Origin: Ferribacterium limneticum
GTDB taxonomy: Bacteria > Pseudomonadota > Gammaproteobacteria > Burkholderiales > Rhodocyclaceae
NCBI RefSeq assembly: GCF_020510565.1
Contig: NZ_CP075189.1
Coordinates: forward strand, 3,772,501 to 3,836,500
Length of the DNA: 64,000 bases
Direction: 5' to 3'
Shown here one piece after another: positions 17,615 to 26,418 of this stretch. Numbering within the stretch: position 1 is the stretch's first letter; every line of letters begins with the position of its first letter. The translations under genes were made by a program, and so were the position numbers. The notes under the pieces were generated by a model. That model worked only from the letters and a program-made list of their open reading frames with translations. It had not been told where the DNA came from and searched no databases.

Positions 17615-18562
17615 ATGGCGCAACAAGCCAATCAGCCGTTACCGAACGGCCACCTGCTAGAAGAGTACACAATAGACCGCCAGCTTTCGCTCGGCGGCTT
17701 TTCTATTGTCTATTTGGCGACTGATCAGGCCGGGCGACAGGTCGCGATCAAGGAATACCTGCCCAACAGCCTGGCCCTGCGCACGCGCGGGGATATCAAC
17801 CCGGTCATTACGGCCGAACACCTGGGCGCCTTTCGCTACGGCATGAAGTGCTTCTTCGAGGAAGGCCGCGCCCTGGCCCGCCTGTCGCACCCCAACGTGA
17901 TCCGCGTTTTGAACTTTTTTCGCGCCAACGATACGGTTTATATGGTCATGGAGTACGAACACGGCCGGACGCTGCAGGAATTCATCCAGAAACATCAGGG
18001 GCACATTTCCGAGCGCTTCATGCGCGGGGTGTTCACCCGCATGCTCAACGGCCTGCGCGAAGTGCATTCGAACAAGCTGCTGCATCTCGACCTCAAGCCG
18101 TCGAACATTTATTTGCGTGGCGACAACACGCCGGTCCTCATCGACTTCGGCGCCGCCCGCCAGACCTTGATTACCGATCAGCCCATCCTCAAGCCGATGT
18201 ACACCCCCGGCTTCGCCTCGCCCGAGCACTACGGTTCGCGCAAGGATCTAGGGCCATGGAGCGACATCTACAGCGTCGGCGCCTCGATGTATGCCTGCCT
18301 GGCCGGCAGCGCACCGCAAGCCGCCGATGCGCGCATGAAGAAGGACACCCTGGCGCCGGCCATGATGCGCTGGGACGGCCAGTTCTCGGACCGCCTGCTT
18401 GAGATCATCGACTGGTGCCTCAACCTCAACCATCTTTACCGTCCGCAAAGCGTTTTTGCCCTGCAAAAGGCGCTCGTCGAGACCGTCACCCCACCCCGCC
18501 CGAAGCCGTCACCGAGCTGGATTGGCCGCTTCGTCGATAAACTCAGGAAGCCGATGCAATGA
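17615..18562 (+). CDS. Serine/threonine protein kinase (Hanks type)
   Basis: A 315-residue soluble eukaryotic-like kinase. The glycine loop LSLGGFSIVYLA, ATP-anchoring Lys in VAIKEYLP (about residue 46), catalytic loop HLDLKPSNIYL (about 157) and DFGAAR (about 176) are all intact, followed by GPWSDIYSVG. The usual HRD is HLD, so the Arg that governs activation-loop control is missing; such non-RD kinases may be constitutively active. No membrane segment or sensor domain is present. It overlaps the PP2C gene by four bases, so kinase and phosphatase are co-translated. Substrates are unknown; no type VI secretion genes are nearby. Confidence 0.88.
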   Translation: MAQQANQPLPNGHLLEEYTIDRQLSLGGFSIVYLATDQAGRQVAIKEYLPNSLALRTRGDINPVITAEHLGAFRYGMKCFFEEGRALARLSHPNVIRVLNFFRANDTVYMVMEYEHGRTLQEFIQKHQGHISERFMRGVFTRMLNGLREVHSNKLLHLDLKPSNIYLRGDNTPVLIDFGAARQTLITDQPILKPMYTPGFASPEHYGSRKDLGPWSDIYSVGASMYACLAGSAPQAADARMKKDTLAPAMMRWDGQFSDRLLEIIDWCLNLNHLYRPQSVFALQKALVETVTPPRPKPSPSWIGRFVDKLRKPMQ

Positions 18563-19476
18563 GATTCACCATTTATCAGGAAAGCCGTCAGGGTGGCCGC
18601 GCCAACAACGAGGACCGGACGACCTATTGCTACTCGCGCGATGCCCTGTTGATGGTCGTTGCCGATGGTATGGGTGGGCATCACTACGGTGAAATCGCCG
18701 CCCAGATTGCGGTTCAGACGCTGGCCGATGCATTCCAGCGCGAAGCGCGCCCGGTGCTCGGCGACCCCTTCCGCTTTCTGCAAAAGGGCATGACCAACGC
18801 CCACCACGCCATTCTCGACTACACCGCCCGCCATCGCCTCAAGGACACGCCGCGCACCACCTGCGTCGCCTGCATCGTCCAGGACAACGTCGCCTACTGG
18901 GCGCATGCCGGCGATTCGCGGCTCTATCTGATCCGCGAAGGCAAGGTCATCACCCAGACCAAGGATCATTCGCGCATCCGCCTGCTCGTCGAGGAAGGCA
19001 TGATCACCGAAGCGCAGGCCGTCTTTCATCCGGACCGCAACAAGATCTACAGCTGCCTGGGCAGCCCGCATCCGCCGGAAATCGAGTTTTCGCGCAAGAC
19101 GCCGCTCGCTCATGGCGACGTCGTCCTGCTTGCCACGGATGGCCTGTGGGGCGAAATGTCCGGCGAGATGATGGCTGTCGCGCTGAAGGGCTCCAACCTG
19201 CTGCAAGTCGTGCCGATGCTGCTCAATCAGGCCGAACTCAAGGGCGGCGCCCACGGCGACAACCTGTCCGTCGTCGCCGTGCGCTGGGAGGACGCCTACG
19301 TCGAAACGGCGAGCAGCGCCATTTCGACCCAGACAATGACCCAGGACGAAGTCACCACGCGCCTCGACGAATTCGGCCGCAACCCGGCCTACAAGAGCGA
19401 CCTCAGCGACGACGAAATCGAGCTGGCGATCGAGGAAATCCGCTCCGCCATCGACAAATACACCCCGAAAAAATGA
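18559..19476 (+). CDS. PP2C-family serine/threonine phosphatase
   Basis: A 305-residue PPM phosphatase that would reverse the action of the kinase encoded just upstream. Metal-binding motifs are intact: NNEDR near residue 17, [12 protein letters not shown] near 35, [13 protein letters not shown] near 115, ATDGLWGE near 195 and [10 protein letters not shown] near 230. A tail of about 65 residues follows the catalytic domain, ending in an acidic helix-prone segment. The stop codon is eight bases before the rph ATG, so it may be co-transcribed with rph and rdgB. Confidence 0.9.
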   Translation: MRFTIYQESRQGGRANNEDRTTYCYSRDALLMVVADGMGGHHYGEIAAQIAVQTLADAFQREARPVLGDPFRFLQKGMTNAHHAILDYTARHRLKDTPRTTCVACIVQDNVAYWAHAGDSRLYLIREGKVITQTKDHSRIRLLVEEGMITEAQAVFHPDRNKIYSCLGSPHPPEIEFSRKTPLAHGDVVLLATDGLWGEMSGEMMAVALKGSNLLQVVPMLLNQAELKGGAHGDNLSVVAVRWEDAYVETASSAISTQTMTQDEVTTRLDEFGRNPAYKSDLSDDEIELAIEEIRSAIDKYTPKK

Positions 19477-19484
19477 GGAACACC

Positions 19485-20201
19485 ATGCGCCCCAGCCAAC
19501 GCCAGCCGGATCAACTCCGCACCGTCAAGATCACCCGCAATTTCACGCGCCATGCCGAAGGCTCGGTGCTCATCGAAATGGGCGACACCCGCGTGCTGTG
19601 CACGGCCAGCGTCGAAGAAAACCTGCCGCCGTTTCTGCGCGGCAAGGGGCAGGGCTGGGTCACCGCCGAGTACGGCATGCTGCCGCGCGCCACGCACACC
19701 CGCTCGTCGCGCGAAGCGGCCAAGGGCAAGCAGACCGGTCGGACGCAGGAAATCCAGCGCCTGATCGGCCGCAGCCTGCGCGCCGTGACCGACCTCAAGG
19801 CCCTCGGCGAACGCCAGATCACGCTCGACTGCGACGTCCTGCAGGCCGACGGCGGCACCCGCTGCGCCTCGATCACCGGCGCCTGGGTGGCGCTTTATGA
19901 AGCCTGCGAAGGACTGGTCAAGGCTGGCAAGCTGCCGGCCAACCCGGTGCGCGACCACGTTGCCGCCATTTCGGTCGGCATCTACAAGGGCGCCCCGGTT
20001 CTCGATCTCGATTATCCGGAAGATTCGGACTGCGATACCGACATGAACGTCGTGATGACCGGCGCTGGCGGCATCGTCGAAATCCAGGGCACAGCGGAGG
20101 GCGAGCCATTCACTCGCGAGCAGATGAGCATGCTCGTCGACCTCGCCACCATGGGCATCCGTCAGCTCACCGCCGCCCAGCAAAGCGCCCTGGCTGAGTG
20201 A
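19485..20201 (+). CDS. rph: Ribonuclease PH
   Basis: A 238-residue phosphorolytic 3'-5' exoribonuclease that trims tRNA precursors. The ATG at 19485 has GAGGAA six bases upstream; an in-frame ATG at 19473 overlaps the previous stop codon and lacks that spacing. Conserved segments include [31 protein letters not shown], here spread over about residues 42-71, then [14 protein letters not shown] and [19 protein letters not shown]. The length is normal and, unlike in E. coli K-12, the C-terminus is intact. Confidence 0.96.
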   Translation: MRPSQRQPDQLRTVKITRNFTRHAEGSVLIEMGDTRVLCTASVEENLPPFLRGKGQGWVTAEYGMLPRATHTRSSREAAKGKQTGRTQEIQRLIGRSLRAVTDLKALGERQITLDCDVLQADGGTRCASITGAWVALYEACEGLVKAGKLPANPVRDHVAAISVGIYKGAPVLDLDYPEDSDCDTDMNVVMTGAGGIVEIQGTAEGEPFTREQMSMLVDLATMGIRQLTAAQQSALAE

Positions 20202-20211
20202 GAGTTACGGC

Positions 20212-20799
20212 ATGAAAAAGCTCGTCCTCGCCTCGAACAACGCAAAAAAAATGAAGGAGCTCAACTCGCTGCTGGCACCGCTTGGCTTCGAAGTCATTCC
20301 GCAAGGCCAGTTGGGCATTCCGGAAGCCGAAGAGCCGCATTGCACCTTTGTTGAAAACGCCCTGGCCAAGGCTCGCCATGCCGCTGAAGCCTCCGGTTTA
20401 CCGGCGCTGGCTGACGACTCCGGCCTGTGCGTCGCCGCCCTCGGCGGCGCGCCCGGCGTCTATTCGGCCCGCTATGCCGGCGAGCCGAAATCGGATGCGC
20501 GCAACAACGAAAAACTGCTCGCCGACCTCGCCGGACAAACCGACCGCCGGGCCCATTTCGCCTGCGTTCTTGTCCTCGTTCGTTCAGCCAACGATCCGCA
20601 GCCGATCATCGCCGAAGGCGAGTGGCACGGCACCATTCTTGAAGCCCAGCGCGGCGCCGACGGCTTCGGCTACGACCCGCTGTTCTACGTGCCGACGCAC
20701 TGCCAGACGGCGGCCGAACTCGACGGTGCAATCAAGAACCAGCTATCGCATCGCGGCCAGGCCATGCAGAAACTGATTGCCCGCCTGCCGACGCTGTAA
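20212..20799 (+). CDS. rdgB: Non-canonical purine NTP pyrophosphatase (dITP/XTP)
   Basis: A 195-residue HAM1/RdgB family enzyme that hydrolyses dITP, XTP and related damaged nucleotides to monophosphates, keeping them out of DNA. The start KKLVLASNNAKKMKEL, the catalytic ALADDSGLCVAALGGAPGVYSARYAG region (about residues 63-88) and GFGYDPLF are visible. It follows rph by 10 bases, as in many proteobacteria where rph, rdgB and hemW are consecutive. Confidence 0.95.
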   Translation: MKKLVLASNNAKKMKELNSLLAPLGFEVIPQGQLGIPEAEEPHCTFVENALAKARHAAEASGLPALADDSGLCVAALGGAPGVYSARYAGEPKSDARNNEKLLADLAGQTDRRAHFACVLVLVRSANDPQPIIAEGEWHGTILEAQRGADGFGYDPLFYVPTHCQTAAELDGAIKNQLSHRGQAMQKLIARLPTL

Positions 20800-20802
20800 A
20801 CC

Positions 20803-21999
20803 GTGGCCCGCACAATTCCCATTTTTAGCCAAAATTTCCGGTCGACCGTAGCACCGCTCGAATTCCGCGTTTCCCCACCCTTGGCGCTCTACGTCCATGT
20901 GCCATGGTGCGTACAGAAGTGCCCGTATTGCGATTTCAACTCGCATGAGGCGAACGGGATGATTCCTGAGCGCGAATACGTCGATGCGCTGATCGCCGAC
21001 CTGCAATCCACCCTGCCTTTGATCTGGGGCAGGCCCGTAGTCAGCGTTTTCTTCGGCGGCGGCACGCCCAGCCTGCTCTCGCCGGCCGCCATCGACGAAC
21101 TGATCGCCGCCTTCCGGGCGCTGGCCATGCTGGCGCCGGACGCCGAGATCACGCTCGAAGCCAATCCGGGCACCGTCGAGGCCGAGAAGTTTGCCGGCTT
21201 CCGCGCGGCCGGCGTCAATCGCCTGTCGCTCGGCATCCAGAGCTTCAACGACGATCATCTGAAAGCCCTCGGCCGCATCCACGGCGCCGCCGAAGCCAAG
21301 CGGGCCGCGCAACTTGCCGGCGAGCATTTCGACTCGTTCAATCTCGACCTGATGTACGGTCTGCCCGGCCAAACGCATGAGCAAGCGCTCGCTGACGTCG
21401 AAACGGCGCTGAGCTTTTCGCCTTCGCATCTCTCCTGTTACCAACTGACCCTCGAGCCGAACACCCGCTTCGCCGCCTTCCCGCCCGAACTACCGGAAGG
21501 AGACATCTGCGCCGACATGCAAGAGAGCATCGAGGCCCGGCTGGCTGCTGCCGGCTACGCCAATTACGAAACCTCGGCCTTCGCCCAGCGCGGCAAGCAG
21601 TGCAAACACAACCTCAATTACTGGTATTTCGGCGACTACCTCGGCATCGGCGCCGGGGCCCATTCGAAATTGACTTTGCACGACCGCGTCCTGCGCCAGA
21701 TGCGCTGGAAACACCCGAAGGCTTACCTCGACAATATCCGCAGCGGCAATGCCGTGCAGGAAGACACCCAGGTTGAGGCCAAGAGCCTGCCTTTCGAATT
21801 CATGATGAACGCGCTGCGTCTGGCCGACGGCTTTCATCCATCGTTATACGAAGCGCGCACTGCCCAGCCGATGATCGGTATCCAGTCGGAACTGAAGGCG
21901 GCCGAGGCCGACGGACTTCTCGTCGTCGGCCCGGAAAAGATTGCGCCGACCGCGAAGGGTCGGCGCTTTTTGAACGTCCTGCTCGAACGTTTTCTTTAG
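20803..21999 (+). CDS. hemW: Radical SAM heme chaperone HemW
   Basis: About 398 residues with the radical SAM motif CVQKCPYCDF (HemW-type CxxxCxxC) near residue 38 and the FFGGGTPSLL motif. HemW-type proteins bind heme and deliver it to respiratory enzymes; they are not true coproporphyrinogen oxidases. The start is a GTG at 20803, three bases after the rdgB stop. Residues 5-17 (PIFSQNFRSTVAP) come from a copy of the 38-base repeat, so the N-terminal 20-odd residues before PLALYVHVPWC are not family sequence. The gene converges with the yidB-like gene, with a four-base overlap of stops. Confidence 0.93.
   Translation: MARTIPIFSQNFRSTVAPLEFRVSPPLALYVHVPWCVQKCPYCDFNSHEANGMIPEREYVDALIADLQSTLPLIWGRPVVSVFFGGGTPSLLSPAAIDELIAAFRALAMLAPDAEITLEANPGTVEAEKFAGFRAAGVNRLSLGIQSFNDDHLKALGRIHGAAEAKRAAQLAGEHFDSFNLDLMYGLPGQTHEQALADVETALSFSPSHLSCYQLTLEPNTRFAAFPPELPEGDICADMQESIEARLAAAGYANYETSAFAQRGKQCKHNLNYWYFGDYLGIGAGAHSKLTLHDRVLRQMRWKHPKAYLDNIRSGNAVQEDTQVEAKSLPFEFMMNALRLADGFHPSLYEARTAQPMIGIQSELKAAEADGLLVVGPEKIAPTAKGRRFLNVLLERFL
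20816..20853 (+). repeat. 38-base dispersed repeat, copy 5 (N-terminus of hemW)
   Basis: Forward copy starting 13 bases after the GTG start. It is translated in frame and ends TTTCCGGTCGACCGTAGCA. A T-to-C change in the core makes a GTCGAC site. Confidence 0.8.
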
Positions 22000-22406
22000 C
22001 TGAACAAGCCGCCTTTTTTCAGCATATCCAGGCCTTGAGCCAGCAGATCGCCGCCTTCGGGAACCTGGCCATTCGGGGTCAGCTTGTCGACTACTTGTGG
22101 CAGTAGATCGGCCAGACCGCCCGACGCTTGCTCCGCCGACATACCCAGTTGCGCAGCAATGTCCTGCAGCTTGCCACCGCCAAGGACAGCCTGAATCTGT
22201 TCGGCCGAAATCGGCAGATTCTGGCCGGTTGAAACCCATGAATTGACAATATTGCCCAGCCCCCCCTGCTGGAAGGACTGGACCAGCCCACCCAGACCGC
22301 CCGACTGCGGGTTGTTGATCAGCTGCATGACGATATTCAGCAGCGGGCTTTCGCCACCGGATTGCCCACCCGCCAATGCACCAACGACCGAATCAAGAAG
22401 ACCCAT
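21996..22406 (-). CDS. YidB-like protein (DUF937)
   Basis: The start is the ATG at 22406 (MGLLDSVVGAL), with GGAGAG six bases upstream, giving 136 residues. The longer open frame upstream has no support. The protein is rich in Gly and Gln with short helices (LGNIVNSWVSTGQNLPIS, then SAEQIQAVLGGGKL), the pattern of the YidB/DUF937 family. It has no signal peptide or membrane segment. The molecular function is unknown. It converges with hemW. Confidence 0.82.
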   Translation of the reverse strand: MGLLDSVVGALAGGQSGGESPLLNIVMQLINNPQSGGLGGLVQSFQQGGLGNIVNSWVSTGQNLPISAEQIQAVLGGGKLQDIAAQLGMSAEQASGGLADLLPQVVDKLTPNGQVPEGGDLLAQGLDMLKKGGLFS

Positions 22407-22491
22407 GATTTTCTCTCCACAAGGAATTAGGTTAGGCCATCCTAATCCATCGGCATGACACCGATTGTGAATATTTGCGAAAGGCTGCTTG

Positions 22492-24171
22492 TTAGGCAGC
22501 CAGCTTCTTCTGCGCCGCCGACGCCTCTTCGCGCACCCGCTTGGCCTCGTCGAGCAGGTAGCGCTGGTAGTCCTCCAGATCGCCGTCGAACGGCGCGACA
22601 CCGCCCTTGGAAACTAGCCAGAATTCGTCGCAGACCGAACGGAGCAAGGCGCGGTCGTGGCTGACCAGCATGACGGTGCCTTCGAACTCGTTGAGGGCAA
22701 CGGCGAGTGCTTCGCGGGTGTTGAGGTCGAGGTGGTTGGTCGGTTCGTCGAGCAGCAGCAGGTTCGGGCGCTGCCAGACGATCATGCATAGCACCAGCCG
22801 GGCCTTTTCGCCGCCGCTCATGGTGCCGACGGCCTGCTTGACCATTTCGCCGCCGAAATTGAAAGTGCCGAGGAAATTGCGCAATTCCTGCTCACGGCCC
22901 GGCACGTTGCTGCGGCCGTTGGCAATCGCCTCCTTGGCCAGGCGGACCATGTGTTCGAGCGGCGTGTCCTGCGGGCGCAGCACGTCGAGTTCCTGCTGGG
23001 CGAAGTAGCCGATGTTGAGGCCCTTGCCCTCGGTCAGGTCGCCGCTGATCGCCGCCAATTCGCAAGCGATGGTCTTGACCAGCGTGGACTTGCCCTGGCC
23101 GTTGGCGCCAAGGATGCCGATGCGCTGGCCGGCCATCACCGAGCGGTTGATGCCGCGCACGATAACCGTTGGCGGCGTGCCGGCCGGCGCCTCTTCGGCC
23201 GGCGGATAGCCGATGGTGACGTCCATCATCGAGAGCATCGGGTTGGGCAGGTTCTGCGGTTCCTGGAACTCGAAGGTGAACTCGGCATCGGCCAGCACCG
23301 GCGCGATCTTTTCCATGCGGTCGAGCGCCTTGACCCGGCTCTGGGCCTGCTTGGCCTTGCTGGCCTTGGCCTTGAAGCGGTTGATGAAGGATTGAAGGTG
23401 GGCAATCTTCTCGGCCTGCTTGGCCATCGTTGCCTGCTGGAGCAGCATCTGCTCGGCACGCATATCCTCGAACTTGCTGTAATTGCCGCCGTAGCGGACC
23501 AGTTTGGCGTTGTCGATGTGCAACGTGACGCCGGTGATGGCGTCGAGGAATTCGCGGTCGTGGCTGATCATGACCAGCGTACCCTGATAGCGCTTGAGCC
23601 ACGCCTCCAGCCAGACGAGAGCATCCAAGTCCAAGTGGTTGGTCGGTTCGTCGAGGAGCAGGATGTCGGACGGGCACATCAAGGCGCGGGCCAGTTGCAG
23701 GCGCATGCGCCAGCCGCCGGAGAAGCTGTTGACCGGGTTGTGCAGTTCGGAAACCTTGAAACCGAGACCGAGAATGAGCGACTGGGCGCGCGCTTCGGCA
23801 TCGTGCTCGCCGGCGTCGTTGAGCGCCATGTAGGCTTCGGCCATGCGCATGCCGTCGTCGCTGGCTTCGGCGTCGTGCACCTCGTTGCGGGCGGCGAGCA
23901 GCCTGGTGTCACCGTCGATGACGAAGTCGGTGGCCGATTGCTCGGTTTCCGGCATGTCCTGCGCCACCTGGCCCATCTGCCATTGCTTGGGAATCGAATA
24001 ATCGCCGCCATCCTCATGCAGCGTGCCGTTGAGCAGCGCGAACAACGTCGATTTGCCAGCACCGTTACGCCCGACCAGGCCGACCTTCTCACCGGGATTG
24101 ATGGTGACGGAGGTCTTGTCGAGCAGCACTTTCGAGCTGCGGCGCAGGGTGACGTTCTTGAGGATGATCAT
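22492..24171 (-). CDS. yheS: ABC-F family ATPase (YheS-like)
   Basis: A 559-residue soluble protein with two ABC ATPase domains and no membrane domain. Walker A motifs are GRNGAGKST (about residue 37) and GANGQGKST (about 335). Signatures are FSGGWRMRLQLARAL and MSGGEKARLVL, each followed by LLLLDEPTNHLDL-type Walker B sequence. A Lys-rich linker lies between the domains. ABC-F proteins act on the ribosome E site rather than in transport. The start MIILKNVTLRR at 24171 matches YheS; an upstream in-frame start at 24216 would add 15 unrelated residues. Confidence 0.92.
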   Translation of the reverse strand: MIILKNVTLRRSSKVLLDKTSVTINPGEKVGLVGRNGAGKSTLFALLNGTLHEDGGDYSIPKQWQMGQVAQDMPETEQSATDFVIDGDTRLLAARNEVHDAEASDDGMRMAEAYMALNDAGEHDAEARAQSLILGLGFKVSELHNPVNSFSGGWRMRLQLARALMCPSDILLLDEPTNHLDLDALVWLEAWLKRYQGTLVMISHDREFLDAITGVTLHIDNAKLVRYGGNYSKFEDMRAEQMLLQQATMAKQAEKIAHLQSFINRFKAKASKAKQAQSRVKALDRMEKIAPVLADAEFTFEFQEPQNLPNPMLSMMDVTIGYPPAEEAPAGTPPTVIVRGINRSVMAGQRIGILGANGQGKSTLVKTIACELAAISGDLTEGKGLNIGYFAQQELDVLRPQDTPLEHMVRLAKEAIANGRSNVPGREQELRNFLGTFNFGGEMVKQAVGTMSGGEKARLVLCMIVWQRPNLLLLDEPTNHLDLNTREALAVALNEFEGTVMLVSHDRALLRSVCDEFWLVSKGGVAPFDGDLEDYQRYLLDEAKRVREEASAAQKKLAA

Positions 24172-24212
24172 GGGGTATTCGTTTTCTTCAGAGGGTGGGC
24201 GCGGGCGCCCGG

Positions 24213-24617
24213 TCAAGCGGTGATGGTGCCTGGATCAATGTCGCCATCGACATAGAACCAGCGGCCGTCTTCGCGGACGAAGCGGCTGATTTCGTGCAGC
24301 CGATGGCCGCGTCCGGCGATGCGGTAGCGAGCGACGAATTCGACGGTGGCGTGATTTTCATCCTGCTGCGCGCAGCGTTTGATCTCCAGCCCGAGCCATT
24401 TGGTGCCGTCGTCTTCGGCCAGGTCCATGCTGGCCGGGCGGGTCGATGGATGCCAGCTGGCCAGCAGGTAATCTGCCAGCTTGAGTACGTAGGCGCTGTA
24501 GCGCGAACGCATGAGCGCCTCGGGCGTCATTTCATTTTTGGCCGAAAAATGCAGTTGACCGCAGCATTCGGCATAACGCCTGCCGCTGCCGCAGGGGCAG
24601 GCGTCGATGTCTTTCAT
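24213..24617 (-). CDS. YchJ-like UPF0225 protein with SEC-C zinc motif
   Basis: A 134-residue YchJ family protein of unknown function. An N-terminal SEC-C metal-binding motif (CPCGSGRRYAECCG) is followed by EALMRSRYSAYV and LLASWHPSTRP, the family hallmarks. Residues 18-30 (CGQLHFSAKNEMT) are encoded by a near-consensus 38-base repeat copy that starts inside the metal-binding motif and runs up to the conserved TPEALM segment. The total length is normal. It overlaps the rdgC stop by four bases. Confidence 0.88.
   Translation of the reverse strand: MKDIDACPCGSGRRYAECCGQLHFSAKNEMTPEALMRSRYSAYVLKLADYLLASWHPSTRPASMDLAEDDGTKWLGLEIKRCAQQDENHATVEFVARYRIAGRGHRLHEISRFVREDGRWFYVDGDIDPGTITA
24529..24566 (+). 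repeat. 38-base dispersed repeat, copy 6 (inside the ychJ-like gene, antisense)
   Basis: Left end ATTTCATTTTTGGCC is perfect consensus; the spacer is GAAAAATG. The right end CAGTTGACCGCAGCA codes the second Cys of the metal motif in the opposite direction. Confidence 0.85.
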
Positions 24618-25531
24618 TTTTCTTCGACGACCTCGCCGCCCAGCGCGTCGAGCAGTTGCGGCAGGAAACGCGACAGTTCGCCGGTCATCAGCGCGAAATC
24701 GGCGTCGAACTGCTCGTCGGCGTGTTCGGCCGATTTCTCGGCTTCTTCCTTGAGCAGGTCGAGGAAGGCGAGGCGCTTGATTTCCATCTTTTCGCCGAGG
24801 ACGAAGGAAATGCGGTCATCCCAGGTCAGGGCCAGCTTGGTCGGCATCTTGCCGCTGGCCAGATGGGCCTTGATCTCGACACTGATCTCGTCACCATCGA
24901 GCGGATGACGAACGTAACGTACGGCCGCCTTTTCTTCGCCGGCCGCCTTCAGTTCGCAATCGCGGTCGATGGTGAAGCCGGCCGGGGCGTCGCCGCCAGC
25001 CAGCCAATCGGCCATCGCCGCTTGTGGCGAAACCTGGGTATGGAGCATGGTCAGCGGGAAGTCGTCGAGGCAATGACGCAGATGCTCGATGACCTCTTCG
25101 GCCTTGGCCGGGCTACCGGCATCGACGCAGAACCAGCCGTTTTGCGGATCAAGCCAGACGTAGGTCGTGCGGCGGCGAGTGAAGGCGCGCGGCATGAGTT
25201 CTTCCGTGACACGCTCGCGCAGTTCCTTGAGCTGTTTGCGGCCCGGGGCGTAACCCTGCTGGGCTTCGACCAGTTCGGCGCGTTCCTTGACCTCGTCATT
25301 GACCACCGACGACGGCAGCAGGCGCTGCTCGACGCTCAGGGCAATCATCCACTGCTGGCCGAGCGAATAGACCAGCGCGCCATCGCGGCGCGGCGATACC
25401 CAGCCCCGGCTCATCGGCTGGTTGCTCGGGCACTTCACGAACGGGCCGCGGGCCAGTTGTTCATCAAATTTGGCGAGGTCGATATTCCACGGCGTCGGCA
25501 GGCGGTAAAGCTGGAGATTACGGAACCACAT
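24614..25531 (-). CDS. rdgC: Recombination-associated protein RdgC
   Basis: A 305-residue protein that forms a ring-shaped dimer on duplex DNA and limits RecA activity. The family start MWFRNLQLYRL and the SRGWVSPR segment (about residues 44-51) are clear, as is the C-terminal LTWDDRISFVLGEKMEIKRL. Length and start match the gamma/betaproteobacterial family. It is the first gene of a two-gene unit with the ychJ-like gene (ATGA overlap). Confidence 0.95.
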   Translation of the reverse strand: MWFRNLQLYRLPTPWNIDLAKFDEQLARGPFVKCPSNQPMSRGWVSPRRDGALVYSLGQQWMIALSVEQRLLPSSVVNDEVKERAELVEAQQGYAPGRKQLKELRERVTEELMPRAFTRRRTTYVWLDPQNGWFCVDAGSPAKAEEVIEHLRHCLDDFPLTMLHTQVSPQAAMADWLAGGDAPAGFTIDRDCELKAAGEEKAAVRYVRHPLDGDEISVEIKAHLASGKMPTKLALTWDDRISFVLGEKMEIKRLAFLDLLKEEAEKSAEHADEQFDADFALMTGELSRFLPQLLDALGGEVVEEK

Positions 25532-25671
25532 GAATCATTCCCGGTTTGCTGTCATTGAGGCGCGAGAGTTTAACAGCCCGCCAACGTCGGCGCATGACGA
25601 GGCGACGACTAGCACCCGGACACGCATCGCCAAAGCCCTGAACAGGCGGCCATCTTGCTCGGCAAAAATAA

Positions 25672-25701
25672 AAATGCCGGCATCGCTGGATGCCGGCATT
25701 T
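25672..25701 (-). terminator. Rho-independent terminator after the diheme cytochrome gene
   Basis: A perfect 13-bp stem (AAATGCCGGCATC / GATGCCGGCATTT) with a 4-base loop. On the minus strand it is followed by TTATTTTTG. It ends the transcript of the cytochrome gene that stops at 25734. Confidence 0.9.
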
Positions 25702-25733
25702 CGCCATTTCGAGCGGCCACAGGCCGCCGGAGA

Positions 25734-26354
25734 TTACTTGGCCGGTGCAGCGCCGCCCGTCTTGCTGACCATGAACTCGACGGCGGCCTTCATTTCGACA
25801 TCGCTCAGATTGGCCAGACCACCACGGGCCGGCATCGAGTTGTGGCCGTTGATCGCGGACTTGATCAAAGGATCGACGCCATTTTGCAGACGCGGTTTCC
25901 AGTCGTTCATGTCACCCAGTTTCGGCGCGCCCTGTTTGCCACTGGTGTGACATTCCTGGCAGCGTTCCTTGACCACCTGTTCGCCAGTACGCGACTTCGC
26001 GGCCTTGGCGGCCTTCTTCGCATCGGCGGCCTTGCCGCCGCTGACCATGTAACCGACGGCGCGGGTCATCTCGAGATCGGACAACGCGGCCTGACCGCCG
26101 TGGGCCGGCATGTTGCGAACGCCACTGATGGCATTCTGCGTCAACTTGTCCAGGCCCTTGGCGGCGCGTTCGGCCCAGGCTGCCTGATCGCCGATCTTGG
26201 GAGCGCCATCCTTGCCGGTCGTATGGCAGGCGGCACAGACCGTATCGACGACTTCCTTGCCGGAACGATCAGCGGCCGATGCCGGGGCAGAAGACAGCGC
26301 AATTACCAGGAAGGGAAGCAACAAACCAGCGGAAGCAATTTTCGTTGTTTTCAT
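25734..26354 (-). CDS. Periplasmic diheme cytochrome c (cytochrome c5-like)
   Basis: 206 residues: a signal peptide (LLLPFLVIALSSAPASA) followed by two tandem cytochrome c5-like domains. The heme sites are CAACH (about residue 41) and CQECH (about 137). Each domain has a TGKDGAPKIGD or SGKQGAPKLGD segment and a late Met ligand motif (MPAHGG, MPARGG). The two halves are clearly similar, pointing to internal duplication. It probably carries electrons in the periplasm; the partner is unknown. Confidence 0.9.
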   Translation of the reverse strand: MKTTKIASAGLLLPFLVIALSSAPASAADRSGKEVVDTVCAACHTTGKDGAPKIGDQAAWAERAAKGLDKLTQNAISGVRNMPAHGGQAALSDLEMTRAVGYMVSGGKAADAKKAAKAAKSRTGEQVVKERCQECHTSGKQGAPKLGDMNDWKPRLQNGVDPLIKSAINGHNSMPARGGLANLSDVEMKAAVEFMVSKTGGAAPAK

Positions 26355-26418
26355 GATTTCCTCATTTTTTCTGACAAATCCCGATTCTCATTCTACTCAG
26401 GCACCATTAATCTGCCAG

